Shown: positions 44,823 to 55,096, numbered from the stretch's first letter. The stretch: 64,000 bases of DNA from Shewanella sp. MR-4 (GCF_000014685.1 NC_008321.1:4337001-4401000), one strand, 5' to 3'. Notes: a model not told the origin generated them from the letters alone. Numbers and translations: made by a program.

Positions 44823-47168
44823 TTACTTAGCGTGCTGACGCCCTGAAGAGGCTTTGTTTCCGCGACCTTGGTGGCCAGCCTTACCCTGCTCAGATTTTCC
44901 CTTAAAGCCCGACTGACCAAAAGGCGCCTTAGCTCCCGGACGGCTGCTCTTAGGCTGCTGACCTTGCGTTGCATTCGCCCCAGACTTAGGTCCCTTAGGC
45001 TTACTTGCGCTCGGTTTGCCCTTGGCATCGCCTTTACCCTTACGCTCATCGAACTGATTGCCCGAGAAACGCGTCAGGGCTTTTTGCCCTTGGTTAGCAT
45101 CCTTCATCCATTTCTGGCCACGTTCGTTGCGCCCTTCTGGTGGAACGAGATGATTAGGACTGTTACCAATCAAATCTTCACGTCCCATGGCAATCAAACC
45201 TTCGCGGATGATAGGCCAACCCGCTGGGTCGTGGTAACGCAGCAGCGCCTTATGCAGGCGGCGTTGGCGGCCCTTCTTCGGCACGGGCACCACTTCACTG
45301 GTGTGCTTGACGTTTTTCAGCGAGTTCAACTCAGTGTGATAAATGGTCGTCGCGTTTGCCATTGGCGATGGATAGAAGTTTTGCACTTGGTCGAGCTTAA
45401 ACTTACGCTCCTTCAACCAGAGCGCGAGGTTGAGCATATCCTCGTCGGTCGTGCCCGGATGCGCCGAAATAAAATAAGGGATCAGGAACTGTTCTTTACC
45501 CGCTTCCTTAGAGTACTTGTCGAACAGCTCTTTAAACTTATCGTAGGCGCCCATGCCGGGTTTCATCATCTTGCTGAGCGGCCCTTCTTCGGTATGCTCA
45601 GGGGCGATTTTCAAATAGCCGCCCACATGGTGCTGGACCAACTCTTTAACATAGGCCGGATCTTCAATCGCTAAGTCATAACGCACGCCCGAAGCAATCA
45701 AGATTTTCTTAATGCCGGGCACGGCACGAGCGGCGCGGTACAAGTCGATAGTGTGTTTATGATCTGTGCCTAAATGGCCGCAAATCGATGGATACACGCA
45801 GGATAAACGGCGACAGGTTTTCTCCGCTTTTTCACTGGTACAGCCGAGGCGATACATGTTGGCGGTGGGGCCGCCTAAGTCAGAAATCACCCCAGTAAAG
45901 CCGGGAACCTTATCCTGAATATCTTTGATTTCTTTGATAATTGATTCTTGCGAACGGCTCTGGATAATCCGGCCTTCATGCTCGGTAATCGAGCAGAATG
46001 AACAGCCACCAAAGCAACCGCGCATGATGTTGATCGAGGTTTTGATCATGTCATAGGCGGGGATTTTGTCCTTACCGTAGGCAGGATGCGGTACCCGTTG
46101 ATAGGGTAAATCGAACACGGCATCCATCTCGTCGGTATTGAGCGGCCAAGCAGGTGGGTTCACCCACACACCACGGTCACCGTGGGGCTGGAACAGCGCT
46201 CGCGCGCAACCCGGGTTTTGCTCTTGGTGCAAAATCCGCGAAGCATGGGCGTATAAGTATTTGTCCTCAGAGACCTTTTCAAAGGCTGGCAGCAGCACAT
46301 AGGTTTTATCCCAAGGCTTAGGGCGTGGCGGCTGCACACTGATGGGTTTTGGCGCATCGTTATCGAAAATTTTAACATCCGATGGGCCAGATAAATTGGC
46401 ACAGCCCACATCGTCGGCGCCATAGGGGTTCGGGATAGGATCGATCTTATGCAGTTGATCTATCTTGCGAGAATCCATCCCACGCCACTCGGGCATAGGC
46501 TCTTTACGGATAACGGCTGTGCCACGCACATCCTGAATATCCCCAATGGCTTCACCCGCCGCTAAACGACGCGCCACTTCGGCCAGCGGACGCTCGGCGT
46601 TGCCGTACATCAAGATGTCGGCCTTGGCATCGAAAATCACACTGCGACGGACTTTGTCCGACCAATAATCATAGTGCGCGATACGGCGCAGGCTCGCCTC
46701 TATGCCGCCAATAATCACTGGCACATCTTTAAAGGCTTCTTTACAACGTTGGGTATAAACCGTCACAGCACGGTCGGGGCGCTTACCGCCCACATCGCCA
46801 GGAGTATAAGCATCATCGCTGCGGATACGACGGTCGGCGGTGTAACGGTTGATCATCGAATCCATATTGCCGGCGGTGACACCAAAAAACAGATTCGGGC
46901 GACCAAGCTGCATAAAGGCATCTTTGCTTGACCAATCGGGCTGAGAAATAATCCCGACACGGTAGCCTTGGGCTTCTAACATCCGGCCAATGACCGCCAT
47001 GCCAAAGCTTGGGTGGTCCACATAGGCGTCACCAGTGACAATAATAATGTCACAGCTGTCCCAGCCTAATTTCTCCATCTCCTTGCGAGACATAGGTAAG
47101 AAAGGCGCTGTGCCGAAGGACTCGGCCCAATACTTGGGATGGCTAAACAGTGTGGATTCAACTTGCAT
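44823..47168 (-). CDS. ygiQ: YgiQ-family radical SAM protein
   Basis: A 781-residue UPF0313 protein. An N-terminal segment (FLPMSRKEMEKLGWDSCDIIIVTGDAYVDHPSFG) resembles a cobalamin-binding-like domain. The radical SAM motif follows as CFGGCSFC in INIMRGCFGGCSFCSITEHEGR (residues about 385-400). LKIAPEHTEEGPLSKMMKPG and YFISAHPGTTDEDML follow. The last 90 residues are a low-complexity, Lys/Gly/Gln-rich basic tail (KGKGDAKGKPSASKPKGPK), which could bind nucleic acid. The reaction is not known. Start set by family alignment at MQVESTLFSHPKYWAESFG. Confidence 0.9.
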   Translation of the reverse strand: MQVESTLFSHPKYWAESFGTAPFLPMSRKEMEKLGWDSCDIIIVTGDAYVDHPSFGMAVIGRMLEAQGYRVGIISQPDWSSKDAFMQLGRPNLFFGVTAGNMDSMINRYTADRRIRSDDAYTPGDVGGKRPDRAVTVYTQRCKEAFKDVPVIIGGIEASLRRIAHYDYWSDKVRRSVIFDAKADILMYGNAERPLAEVARRLAAGEAIGDIQDVRGTAVIRKEPMPEWRGMDSRKIDQLHKIDPIPNPYGADDVGCANLSGPSDVKIFDNDAPKPISVQPPRPKPWDKTYVLLPAFEKVSEDKYLYAHASRILHQEQNPGCARALFQPHGDRGVWVNPPAWPLNTDEMDAVFDLPYQRVPHPAYGKDKIPAYDMIKTSINIMRGCFGGCSFCSITEHEGRIIQSRSQESIIKEIKDIQDKVPGFTGVISDLGGPTANMYRLGCTSEKAEKTCRRLSCVYPSICGHLGTDHKHTIDLYRAARAVPGIKKILIASGVRYDLAIEDPAYVKELVQHHVGGYLKIAPEHTEEGPLSKMMKPGMGAYDKFKELFDKYSKEAGKEQFLIPYFISAHPGTTDEDMLNLALWLKERKFKLDQVQNFYPSPMANATTIYHTELNSLKNVKHTSEVVPVPKKGRQRRLHKALLRYHDPAGWPIIREGLIAMGREDLIGNSPNHLVPPEGRNERGQKWMKDANQGQKALTRFSGNQFDERKGKGDAKGKPSASKPKGPKSGANATQGQQPKSSRPGAKAPFGQSGFKGKSEQGKAGHQGRGNKASSGRQHAK

Positions 47169-47380
47169 CGATTTTGACCCAAAAGCGTAATGTCAAACAA
47201 AGGTGCAGGCAAAAACAGGCCGCACCGATTTAGGGACGCGGAGTATAGCAGGCAAACAGGGATAAGTGCGATTAAAAAAACAGCAGCCGAGGTGTTTTTC
47301 GGGGTATTTGCACCAATGTGCTCAATACCCCTAAAGTGGCTAGGGATATGGCTTAGACGGCCATTACCCTATCTCAGCCA

Positions 47381-47779
47381 TTACAGACTTTGGGCAAAAT
47401 GCACTAAGTTGACTAAGGCTAGGCTGATAGTCACCAACCAAGTGAGCAACACGCCCCAAAAACGGCCGAAATGATAACCGCCTTTCCCCTGAGTTAACCC
47501 TATCGCATGGAGCAAGCGTGCCACAATCCACAGGGTACCAAAACAATGCAAATAGAAATGCGCTAAGCCACCCGCCTCGGCCACCAGCATTAAAATCAAT
47601 ACGATGGGCGCATTCTCAATCAGATTCGCATGTACCCTGCCCGCCAGCGCCAAGGCATTGTTACCGCCATCGCCGATACCGATTTTTTGGCTTCGTCTTA
47701 ATTTCACCACTCGATAAGCCAGCGCAATTATCAACAACCCAGTCAAGCTGGCGTAAAACCCTGTTACCATCAACGGCAT
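47381..47779 (-). CDS. MAPEG-family membrane protein
   Basis: A 132-residue inner-membrane protein with four hydrophobic helices and the MAPEG pattern: YRVVKLRRSQKIGIGDGGNNALALAGRVHANLIENAPIVLILM, in which R.HAN..EN.P is the family signature. Eukaryotic members conjugate glutathione; bacterial ones (YecN-like) are poorly characterised. The open frame reaches 47860, but ATG 47779 has AAAGGGA at good spacing and begins MPLMVTGFYASLTG. No operon partner is evident. Confidence 0.87.
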   Translation of the reverse strand: MPLMVTGFYASLTGLLIIALAYRVVKLRRSQKIGIGDGGNNALALAGRVHANLIENAPIVLILMLVAEAGGLAHFYLHCFGTLWIVARLLHAIGLTQGKGGYHFGRFWGVLLTWLVTISLALVNLVHFAQSL

Positions 47780-47934
47780 AGCGATTCCCTTTTGATTAAC
47801 ATCACCGCGGTGTAGACCGCAAAAATTCAGCAATTTATTTGTATTAAGCTTAAAAGCCATTAACCTTTTAGCGACAAGATAGGTTAATATGCGCGCGTGA
47901 TCTCTTACAACTTTTTATACAGTGAATAGCCCGA

Positions 47935-49155
47935 TTGGATAACGAACAGTTTCTCGAAAAGCGTAAATTTATCATTAAGCTAGGCAAGGCTTTACATAAG
48001 TTTGGCACACCCGCTTACCGTCTTGAAACCCATTTGCAAACCGTCTCACGGACGCTCGGAATCGAAGGTTATTTTTTAATCTCGCCGACCTCGATGACCT
48101 TCGTATTACAACACGATACCGATCAAGAATATAACCATGTTGCGCGGGTTAAACCCGGCGAATTGGATTTAGGCTCCCTCGCTCGCACCGATGAACTGGT
48201 AGATGAGCTCACCTCTGGTAAACGCACACTCACCGAAGCCTTAGACAGGCTAGAGGAAATAGCCAACAAACCCAACCCCTACGGCCCAGCATTAACCTGT
48301 TTCTCCTTTGGCACCTCGGCGGCCGCCTTTGCCATGTTGATGGGCACGGGTTGGAACGATGTCTTTTGGTCAGGCTTGTTAGGCTTGCTAGTCTATGGTT
48401 TTGTGTACCGCGCCGAGCGTTCGACGCGCATGGCAGAAGTGTTAGAGCCCTTCGCGACGATTGTTTGCGCCATTGCCGCCTGCGCCATTGCCCGCATCGA
48501 CCCCAATATTAATATTCCCGTGGTGATCCTCTCCTCCATCATCATCTTTATTCCCGGCTTAGCCTTAACCTTAGGGTTGGCAGAACTGGCGGCACGCGAC
48601 CTGATCTCGGGCACAGCGCGGATTATGGACGCTAGTATGTTGTTGTTTAAGCTGTACTTTGGCGCAGTGCTGGGGATGGCGATTGGTAAAGCCTTCTTCG
48701 GTGAAGCCATTCATATCGAGCCTGAGGGCTTACCACGCTGGGCGATTTGGTCGGCGGTGCCCATCCTGTCGATGGCGTTGGTGTTTATCTTTAAGGCACG
48801 AATGCAAGATTCACCTTGGGGCGTACTGGCGGGGATAGTGGCATTCTTCTCCGCCATGTTAGGCGGACACTTTTTTGGGGATTCTGTGGGGATCTTCTTC
48901 GGTGCCTTGGCGGTAGGGGTCTATTCCAATCTCTATGCCCGTTGGATGAAAGCGCCCGCCTCGATTGCACTGCTGCAAGGTATTGTGATCTTAGTGCCCG
49001 GCAGTAAAACCTACATAGGGCTGAACGCGCTGATCTCCGGCGAAACCATGCTCAACCAATCCCATATTGGATCGCAGATCTTTTTGATCTTTATGTCGCT
49101 TATCGCTGGACTAATTTTTGCCAACGTCGTGGTACCACCAAGACGTACGCTGTAA
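47935..49155 (+). CDS. ThrE-family threonine/serine exporter-like protein
   Basis: A 406-residue protein combining the two ThrE halves (DUF1212 plus the DUF3815-like part). The soluble N terminus KLGKALHKFGTPAYRLETHL is characteristic. About ten hydrophobic helices follow, with PGLALTLGLAELAARDLISGTAR and QGIVILVPGSKTYIGLNAL, both conserved. Corynebacterium ThrE exports threonine and serine; the substrate here is assumed. The start appears to be TTG at 47935 with no clear ribosome site; no other start fits MDNEQFLEKRKF. Confidence 0.82.
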   Translation: MDNEQFLEKRKFIIKLGKALHKFGTPAYRLETHLQTVSRTLGIEGYFLISPTSMTFVLQHDTDQEYNHVARVKPGELDLGSLARTDELVDELTSGKRTLTEALDRLEEIANKPNPYGPALTCFSFGTSAAAFAMLMGTGWNDVFWSGLLGLLVYGFVYRAERSTRMAEVLEPFATIVCAIAACAIARIDPNINIPVVILSSIIIFIPGLALTLGLAELAARDLISGTARIMDASMLLFKLYFGAVLGMAIGKAFFGEAIHIEPEGLPRWAIWSAVPILSMALVFIFKARMQDSPWGVLAGIVAFFSAMLGGHFFGDSVGIFFGALAVGVYSNLYARWMKAPASIALLQGIVILVPGSKTYIGLNALISGETMLNQSHIGSQIFLIFMSLIAGLIFANVVVPPRRTL

Positions 49156-49328
49156 CATCTCCCCTCAGGGCTGGCGCTAACTCCAGCCCGATTCTTAAAG
49201 CAACCTTAAGTAAAATCATAATCTTATTAAAATGTTTCCTTGACTAATTGCCACTTCCCGTGTGTTATTAAATTGTGAAGCGCAGCAGAACCTTAAGCTG
49301 TCGCCATCCAGTTTACGGGAGTGGTTTT

Positions 49329-50969
49329 ATGCAGAAGTTTACCCTGTATGCATCGATTCTACCTTGTTGCCTCTGTGGTCTAGTCAACCTAGCCAGAGCG
49401 GATGAGGCTTTGCCTAAAACGCCCCCCGAGGAAGCCCCAAAAAAGGTCAGCAAGATTGTCGTGGTGAGCAACCCGATTTTCGATGAGTCCGATCCCGACG
49501 CATTTTTTATCCACCGCTGGGCAAACTATCTGCATATCAACACTAAGGAATATGTCGTTCGCGACAAGCTAACCTTTGGTGAAAACGATACTGTTACCCA
49601 AAAAGACCTCGATGAGTCACAACGTTTACTGCGCGCCGAACCTTATATTCGCGATGCAAAAGTCTATGTCAGTGAGAAAGATCCCGAGGCCGATGTCCAC
49701 CCAGATGATGAATCGATTGTTATCGAGACCTGGGATAACTGGTCCCTGCTCCCCACCACCAGCTTTAGTAGCTCGGGCGGTGACACCCGTTACTCCTTTG
49801 GCGTGAAAGAAGACAACCTCTTCGGTACAGGCATACGCACCCGCTTAAAATATCAATCCGATGAATCCCGTACTGGCTATAAGTTTGCCTTCGAAGCGCC
49901 CATTAGCATTATCGACCACGGTATTGTCGCCGCCGAGTTTTACGATAATAGCGACGGCCAAGCTAAGCATGTGTATGTCAGTAAGCCCTTCTATTCATTG
50001 AATACTGAGACCATGTACTCGGCGGAGTTTTTGGATGATAGCCGCACCGATATCTTGCGCCAGAACGGCCACGAGGTGAACGAGTTTGAACACATTGTCG
50101 ACTATCTCAATCTGCAATATGGCTGGTTAATCAATAAGAATAACGAACACTTATCGCGTTTTATCACTGGTTTTACCCAAGATAAGCACGAGTTTGCCAA
50201 TTCAGAGGTTTACCCGACTTCCGAGTTACCGCAGGGCAGGGACTTTATGTATCCTTGGGTCGCCTATGAGTTTATTCAGGACGACTTTCAGGTACTTAAT
50301 AATGTGCACCTTATTCGTAATAACGAAGACTTTAACTTAGGTTGGCACCACTATATTCAATTGGGTATCGAAACCAATGACATAGGCGACAATAACCCAG
50401 TGGGCTACCACTTCAAATGGCAAACCACCCGCGGGTATAAGTTTGATGAGCATCTATGGTTACTCGAAATGGGCGCCACCAGCACCTTAGGCACCACCCA
50501 AAAAGATACCTATCAAGCCAATGTTCAGGCCGAATACTTCTATCAAATCAATCCTAAATGGATAGCCTATGGCAAAGCGTGGGCGAGTGTGTCGAATAAC
50601 ACGTACCTCGATCTCACCGAAGGCCTCGGCGATGAAACTGGGGTTCGCGGTTATCCCAACGAATATCAACAGGGCGACAACCAATGGTTACTCACCGCCG
50701 AAATTCGTAATTATCCCAATATCAACCTATACCAATTGGCCGAACTCGGCTGGGCGGTATTTGCCGATGTCGGCCAAGCATCGGGTGGCCCGTTAGCGGC
50801 CAATAACGAGGTCAGCGGCCCACTTGCCAGTGTCGGTATTGGCGCGCGGATTTATTCCTCTCGCTCCAGTTACGGCAACGTCGCCCATATTGATCTCTCA
50901 GTGCCCTACACGGGTGGTGATTCGGTCAACAGTTGGGAATGGCGTTTTCTGGTGAAGCGCAGCTTCTAA
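49329..50969 (+). CDS. BamA/TamA-like outer membrane protein
   Basis: A 546-residue precursor: a signal peptide (MQKFTLYASILPCCLCGLVN, cleaved near ARA), a POTRA-like segment (EYVVRDKLTFGENDTVTQKDLDESQRLLRAEPYIRDAKVYV, residues about 80-125), and a C-terminal barrel of about 16 strands, ending LSVPYTGGDSVNSWEWRFLVKRSF. The layout is that of Omp85 surface antigens with a single POTRA. It differs from BamA, which has five. Function unknown. The frame opens 18 codons earlier, but GGGAG precedes ATG 49329. Confidence 0.77.
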   Translation: MQKFTLYASILPCCLCGLVNLARADEALPKTPPEEAPKKVSKIVVVSNPIFDESDPDAFFIHRWANYLHINTKEYVVRDKLTFGENDTVTQKDLDESQRLLRAEPYIRDAKVYVSEKDPEADVHPDDESIVIETWDNWSLLPTTSFSSSGGDTRYSFGVKEDNLFGTGIRTRLKYQSDESRTGYKFAFEAPISIIDHGIVAAEFYDNSDGQAKHVYVSKPFYSLNTETMYSAEFLDDSRTDILRQNGHEVNEFEHIVDYLNLQYGWLINKNNEHLSRFITGFTQDKHEFANSEVYPTSELPQGRDFMYPWVAYEFIQDDFQVLNNVHLIRNNEDFNLGWHHYIQLGIETNDIGDNNPVGYHFKWQTTRGYKFDEHLWLLEMGATSTLGTTQKDTYQANVQAEYFYQINPKWIAYGKAWASVSNNTYLDLTEGLGDETGVRGYPNEYQQGDNQWLLTAEIRNYPNINLYQLAELGWAVFADVGQASGGPLAANNEVSGPLASVGIGARIYSSRSSYGNVAHIDLSVPYTGGDSVNSWEWRFLVKRSF

Positions 50970-51101
50970 TCTATGGTTTATCGCGCATCGGATATGCGCC
51001 TCGTTTTATCGCTGAGCACGCAGTTTTAGCAGTAAACGCTTGTCAGCCATCGACAAAGCGCATAGCGTAACTTAAGCGTTTAACGGGAATAAGGGACTAA
51101 G

Positions 51102-51596
51102 ATGAAAAACTTCGCCGCTGGGCTTAACAACTTTTGGGTGGGATTATTCACGGGGATCATGCTGCCGCTGATTATCGTCGCGGGATTGTTATACGCCACC
51201 GTCGATAAATTCACCGGACTCATAGAAGACGCCGCCATCGCGCCTTTAATTAGTCGCAGCGAACAGACCTTCGACAGAGTCGATAATCTGCTCCTCACCT
51301 TAGACAATAAAGTCGACGACGCAAATTTAAAGGACGTAGCACTTTTAGCCCCGTTAAAGAACGCGCAGTTGTTCCCAGAGCTACAGGCCCTCGCCAGCGG
51401 TGTCGCCAACCTCAAACAGACAGTCACAGATATCGATAAGCAAGCTGTGTTGGTAAACCTGCAGGACAAACTGCAAGCTTCACTGGCAACCAAATTCCCC
51501 GAGGAGCAAGCAAAAGAACTCGCTCAGAATCTTATCAATATTGCGCAAGTGCTTGCTAGTCAGCCATCACTTAGCACCCTGTCTGCAGCTCAATAG
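51102..51596 (+). CDS. Anchored helical protein of unknown function
   Basis: A 164-residue protein with one N-terminal membrane helix (LFTGIMLPLIIVAGLLYATV, residues about 15-34) and a mainly helical remainder that may be a coiled coil (DRVDNLLLTLDNKVDDANLK, LASGVANLKQTVTDIDKQAV). I do not recognise it. AACGGGAA lies upstream of the ATG. It is the last gene before the dms operon and is separated from it by a long AT-rich region. Confidence 0.6.
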   Translation: MKNFAAGLNNFWVGLFTGIMLPLIIVAGLLYATVDKFTGLIEDAAIAPLISRSEQTFDRVDNLLLTLDNKVDDANLKDVALLAPLKNAQLFPELQALASGVANLKQTVTDIDKQAVLVNLQDKLQASLATKFPEEQAKELAQNLINIAQVLASQPSLSTLSAAQ

Positions 51597-51615
51597 CATT
51601 GAGCGTATTTTAATA

Positions 51616-51660
51616 TCCTAATTAAAATGATTACCTTATGATGAATCATTTTAATTAGGA
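51616..51660. repeat. 17-bp perfect inverted repeat, AT-rich
   Basis: TCCTAATTAAAATGATT (51616-51632) and its exact complement AATCATTTTAATTAGGA (51644-51660) are separated by 11 bases. It begins 20 bases after the stop of the preceding gene. There is no T-run and GC is low, so it is not a standard terminator, though it may act as one or as a protein-binding site. Confidence 0.6.
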
Positions 51661-52115
51661 AAATACAAAGAGCACATATAAATATCAGTATCAGCTTAAA
51701 AACATTTTACGCATCAATCGCTAAATATCTTCATTCTAGAATTTAAAAAAACTGTTTACTTAAAAACAGAAATTAAGTACACACCAATATTTTTTTATTT
51801 TTGTGACATCAAACAATTTCAACAATTCGCCAGAAAAACAATAAAATAACACCACTAAAACCTTTATTCAACCCAGAATACAATCAATTTAAAGATGATA
51901 CCAACAATACTGTATTTAAAGGGAAAACAATCTCTCTCAATTGAGAATCAATTACCGCCCCATGTGACAAAGCCTATATTAACTCCCATTTTTTGTACCA
52001 AATCCAACTTTTTAAACAAGCCTTTAATATGCCTTATTTAAGCTAATTTCCAAGAGTAACATTTACGGGAACTAATAATTCAAACCATACATACCGTAAA
52101 TAAAAGGCAGCTAAT
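51661..52115 (+). other. AT-rich upstream region of the dms operon
   Basis: About 455 bases without a gene. The dms promoter is expected here. I see TGTGAC half sites at about 51802 and 51964, which could be poor CRP sites, and TTGAGAATCAA at 51941-51951, whose spacing does not fit FNR. No convincing full operator was found. Confidence 0.4.
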
Positions 52116-53063
52116 ATGAGATGGCATAAAATAAAACGCTGGATAATAGGAGCGAGTGCATTACTTTTATTATCTCCCTCAGTAATAGCAGAAAAGGCCC
52201 AGAACAGTGAGCAACTTGAAAAGCTATTAGAACAAAAATTTACCGCGGGCCAATATTCTTCAAAAGGCGCTGACACCTGCCTAATGTGTCATAAGAAAAA
52301 TGACAAGGTCATGGCAATTTTCGATGGCAAACACGGTGATATGAGCCATTCTAATTCCCCGATGGCGGGATTGCAGTGCGAATCTTGTCATGGCCCTCTC
52401 GGTAACCATAACAAAGGTGGCAAAGAGCCAATGATCACCTTTGGTCGGGATAGTAAGTTATCCGCGCCGACGCAAAATACCGTGTGTTTAGGTTGTCACC
52501 AAAATACCGCAAAAGCAGGTTGGCATAATAGCTTGCATAATCTGGAGGAAATCGCCTGTGCCTCCTGCCATCAGGTCCATGCCGCTAAAGACCCCATCTT
52601 AGATAAACAACAAGTTAATCAGACCTGTACCTCATGTCATACCCGCGAAAAAGCAGACATGAACAAACGCTCATCCCATCCGTTGAAATGGGACCAGATG
52701 ACCTGTATCGATTGCCATGCTCCCCACGGTTCATCGAATGAGAGCGCCCTCAAAAAAGCCACGGTCAATGACACTTGCTATAGCTGTCATGCCGAAAAAC
52801 GCGGCCCCTTCCTATGGGAGCATGCGCCCGTCACCGAAAACTGCTCAACCTGCCATAACCCTCACGGCAGTGTAAATGAGGCCTTGGTTAAACAACGTGT
52901 GCCGCAGTTATGCCAACAATGTCATGCCGACGATGGTCATGCGAGTCGCGTCGTGAGCCAGCCGAGCACCAATGCCTTTGGCGCTGGCATGGGTTGCTTG
53001 AATTGCCATAGCCAAATCCACGGCTCCAACCACCCTGCCGCAGCAATTTTGCGCGTTGATTAA
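52116..53063 (+). CDS. dmsE: Decaheme cytochrome c DmsE (MtrA family)
   Basis: A 315-residue periplasmic cytochrome with a signal peptide (to about SVIAEK) and ten CXXCH heme sites: CLMCH, CESCH, CLGCH, CASCH, CTSCH, CIDCH, CYSCH, CSTCH, CQQCH and CLNCH. This is the MtrA/DmsE layout: electrons from CymA pass through the decaheme protein inside an outer membrane barrel to an enzyme on the cell surface. The dmsA neighbour, rather than mtrC, assigns it to extracellular DMSO respiration. AAGG precedes the ATG. It is the first gene of the operon. Confidence 0.93.
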   Translation: MRWHKIKRWIIGASALLLLSPSVIAEKAQNSEQLEKLLEQKFTAGQYSSKGADTCLMCHKKNDKVMAIFDGKHGDMSHSNSPMAGLQCESCHGPLGNHNKGGKEPMITFGRDSKLSAPTQNTVCLGCHQNTAKAGWHNSLHNLEEIACASCHQVHAAKDPILDKQQVNQTCTSCHTREKADMNKRSSHPLKWDQMTCIDCHAPHGSSNESALKKATVNDTCYSCHAEKRGPFLWEHAPVTENCSTCHNPHGSVNEALVKQRVPQLCQQCHADDGHASRVVSQPSTNAFGAGMGCLNCHSQIHGSNHPAAAILRVD

Positions 53064-53073
53064 GGAGTCTGAG

Positions 53074-55077
53074 ATGAAGTTTAAATTGAATTTAATCACC
53101 ATTGGACTGCTTGCCGCCTCTGCAAGCGTTAACGCAGCAGACTTTTCGGTTAAGCAAGCCAATACCAGCCAGGTCAACACCAGCGCCTATCAATGTAAGG
53201 CCTGTACTGTAAAGCAAGGCTACCAAGGCGAAGTTAACGCCAATGTTGGCTGGGCAAGCAGTGACGATATCCACTCAGGTAATAGCTTTGGCGACAGTGA
53301 TGCGGGCTGGCGTGGCAGTGTCGGTGGCGATGTGAGTTATCGACAGGGTGAATACCACGCAGCGATGCAAGCCGATGAACTCGGTTCGGACAACGGTTAT
53401 CTGCACCTCGAAGCCGCCAAAAACAATCTGGGCGGCGTCCAACTCGATTACAGCCTGCTGACCCGTTATGACGCCACGGCCCAAACCCAGCTTTGGCATA
53501 ACAATGGATTGCTGCGACCCGATAGCCACACTCGCTCCCTTGACCTCGAATTACAGCGTGAAAAAGTCGGTATCGGCCTTGAGGGCGAGTTAGATGCACT
53601 GCTTAACGGCCTTAAGGGTTATATCAACTATGACCACGAGGATAAAACCAGCAATCGTCGTAGCAGTTTATTAGCCAACTCAGGCCCAATAAACTTTGCC
53701 TTACCTGTGGATGCGACCACTCAAAATATCAATGCCGGTATCAGCATCGACCAGCACCAATGGCAGAGTGAGCTGGCCTATAACGGCAGTTATTACCGCA
53801 ACCACATTAATCACTTAAGTCTGCCCTATGCCGACAATGTGTATGCCGCCACCCCAGATAACGATGCCCATCAAGTCTCGTTGACAGGCCAATATCTGCT
53901 CGGCAGCAATGTGATTAACGGCCGTCTTGCCACAGGCCGAATGATCCAGGATGACAATCTAATCCAAATCAGCGGTAATCCTCTGCAAAGCTGGGACGGC
54001 GAAGTGGAGACCTTAGACGCGCGTATCGGCTTTAGCAGTATGCTGAGCCCCCGCTGGCGCCTGAACGGTCAACTGGATTACAGCGACCGCGACAATAAAA
54101 GCTCTACCTGGGATTTTGCCCAATTTGAAGTCGACAATGTCAGCGGTGCCTTTAAGCAAAACGTGGCGATGGATATTCAACGCACCAACTTCAAACTGCA
54201 GAGTAGCTACCGTTTCAACAGCGACTATCGCTTACTCGGCGGTTTTGATTACAAAGCGGTTGAACGTAACTATACCGAGCGTGAAGAGACTGAGGACAGT
54301 GCGCTGTGGGCTAAGTTGAATATCCGCGCCATCCCTAAAACTGTGGTAGACCTTAAAGCCAGTTACGAAACCCGTGATGGCTCAACCTATGACAGTCTAG
54401 AAGCCACCTCCATCGAAGAAAACCCGCTGCTACGCAAGTTTTACCTTGCGGACAGAAACCGTAATGGACTCGAACTCAGGGTTAATCATACTCCCCTGCA
54501 ATGGCTGACCCTTGATTTCGATGCCCATTACAACAACGACGACTACGATAACACCACCATCGGCTTAACTGAGGTGAAGGACTACGGCTACAACGTACAA
54601 CTCAGTGCCCAGCTGTCCAACAGACTCAACGTTTTTGCTAGCGCAGGGCAACAGTGGATTGAGTCTGACATGGCAGGAAGCCAAGCTTATGCCTCCCCAG
54701 ATTGGTACACCAATGTCGACGATGAGTTTATCGACCTCAATATTGGGTTTACCTACGACGGACTGATGGATGACCGCTTAAGCATTGGGGGGAATTACCA
54801 ATTTGCGAACTCCGCAAGTGACACCCTCATCACCACAACCACAGACCAACCTTACGGTGATTACTACTCCTACAGCCACAATATTGAGCTGTATGGCCGT
54901 TATGCCCTGAACGAGCGCATGGGACTCAAGCTGAGCTACCAGTACGAACGTTACTACGACACTGACTACGCCGAGGTCAGCCCCTATGCAGTCCCAGGAT
55001 TAGTAACCTTGGGTGAGCTTAATCATAACTACAACGCGCATCTGCTGATGTTGACCTTCAGCTACATGCTGCCTTGA
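53074..55077 (+). CDS. dmsF: Outer membrane barrel DmsF (MtrB/PioB family)
   Basis: A 667-residue MtrB-type protein that should form the outer membrane sheath around DmsE. The signal peptide ends near ASVNA. The N-terminal CXXC (CKAC, Cys41 and Cys44) in YQCKACTVKQGYQGEVN is characteristic of MtrB homologues. The rest is a large barrel of many alternating strands, ending LLMLTFSYMLP. The frame opens six codons earlier, but AAGGAG is placed for ATG 53074. It begins 10 bases after dmsE. Confidence 0.92.
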   Translation: MKFKLNLITIGLLAASASVNAADFSVKQANTSQVNTSAYQCKACTVKQGYQGEVNANVGWASSDDIHSGNSFGDSDAGWRGSVGGDVSYRQGEYHAAMQADELGSDNGYLHLEAAKNNLGGVQLDYSLLTRYDATAQTQLWHNNGLLRPDSHTRSLDLELQREKVGIGLEGELDALLNGLKGYINYDHEDKTSNRRSSLLANSGPINFALPVDATTQNINAGISIDQHQWQSELAYNGSYYRNHINHLSLPYADNVYAATPDNDAHQVSLTGQYLLGSNVINGRLATGRMIQDDNLIQISGNPLQSWDGEVETLDARIGFSSMLSPRWRLNGQLDYSDRDNKSSTWDFAQFEVDNVSGAFKQNVAMDIQRTNFKLQSSYRFNSDYRLLGGFDYKAVERNYTEREETEDSALWAKLNIRAIPKTVVDLKASYETRDGSTYDSLEATSIEENPLLRKFYLADRNRNGLELRVNHTPLQWLTLDFDAHYNNDDYDNTTIGLTEVKDYGYNVQLSAQLSNRLNVFASAGQQWIESDMAGSQAYASPDWYTNVDDEFIDLNIGFTYDGLMDDRLSIGGNYQFANSASDTLITTTTDQPYGDYYSYSHNIELYGRYALNERMGLKLSYQYERYYDTDYAEVSPYAVPGLVTLGELNHNYNAHLLMLTFSYMLP

Positions 55078-55096
55078 TTTAACAGAGGTGAAGAGA

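Noticed and set aside
44868..45674. 268-codon frame on the plus strand
   Set aside because: It is antisense to ygiQ, which is well supported by the radical SAM motif; it has no recognisable domain and no ribosome site.
47190..47474. 94-codon frame on the plus strand
   Set aside because: Overlaps the MAPEG gene end, has no family features, and codon use is not coding-like.
51941..51951. FNR-like palindrome TTGAGAATCAA upstream of dmsE
   Set aside because: The half sites are separated by three bases instead of the six between TTGA and TCAA in the FNR consensus.
51802..51970. Possible CRP sites (TGTGA half sites) upstream of the dms operon
   Set aside because: The second half sites match poorly; only one arm of each is convincing.
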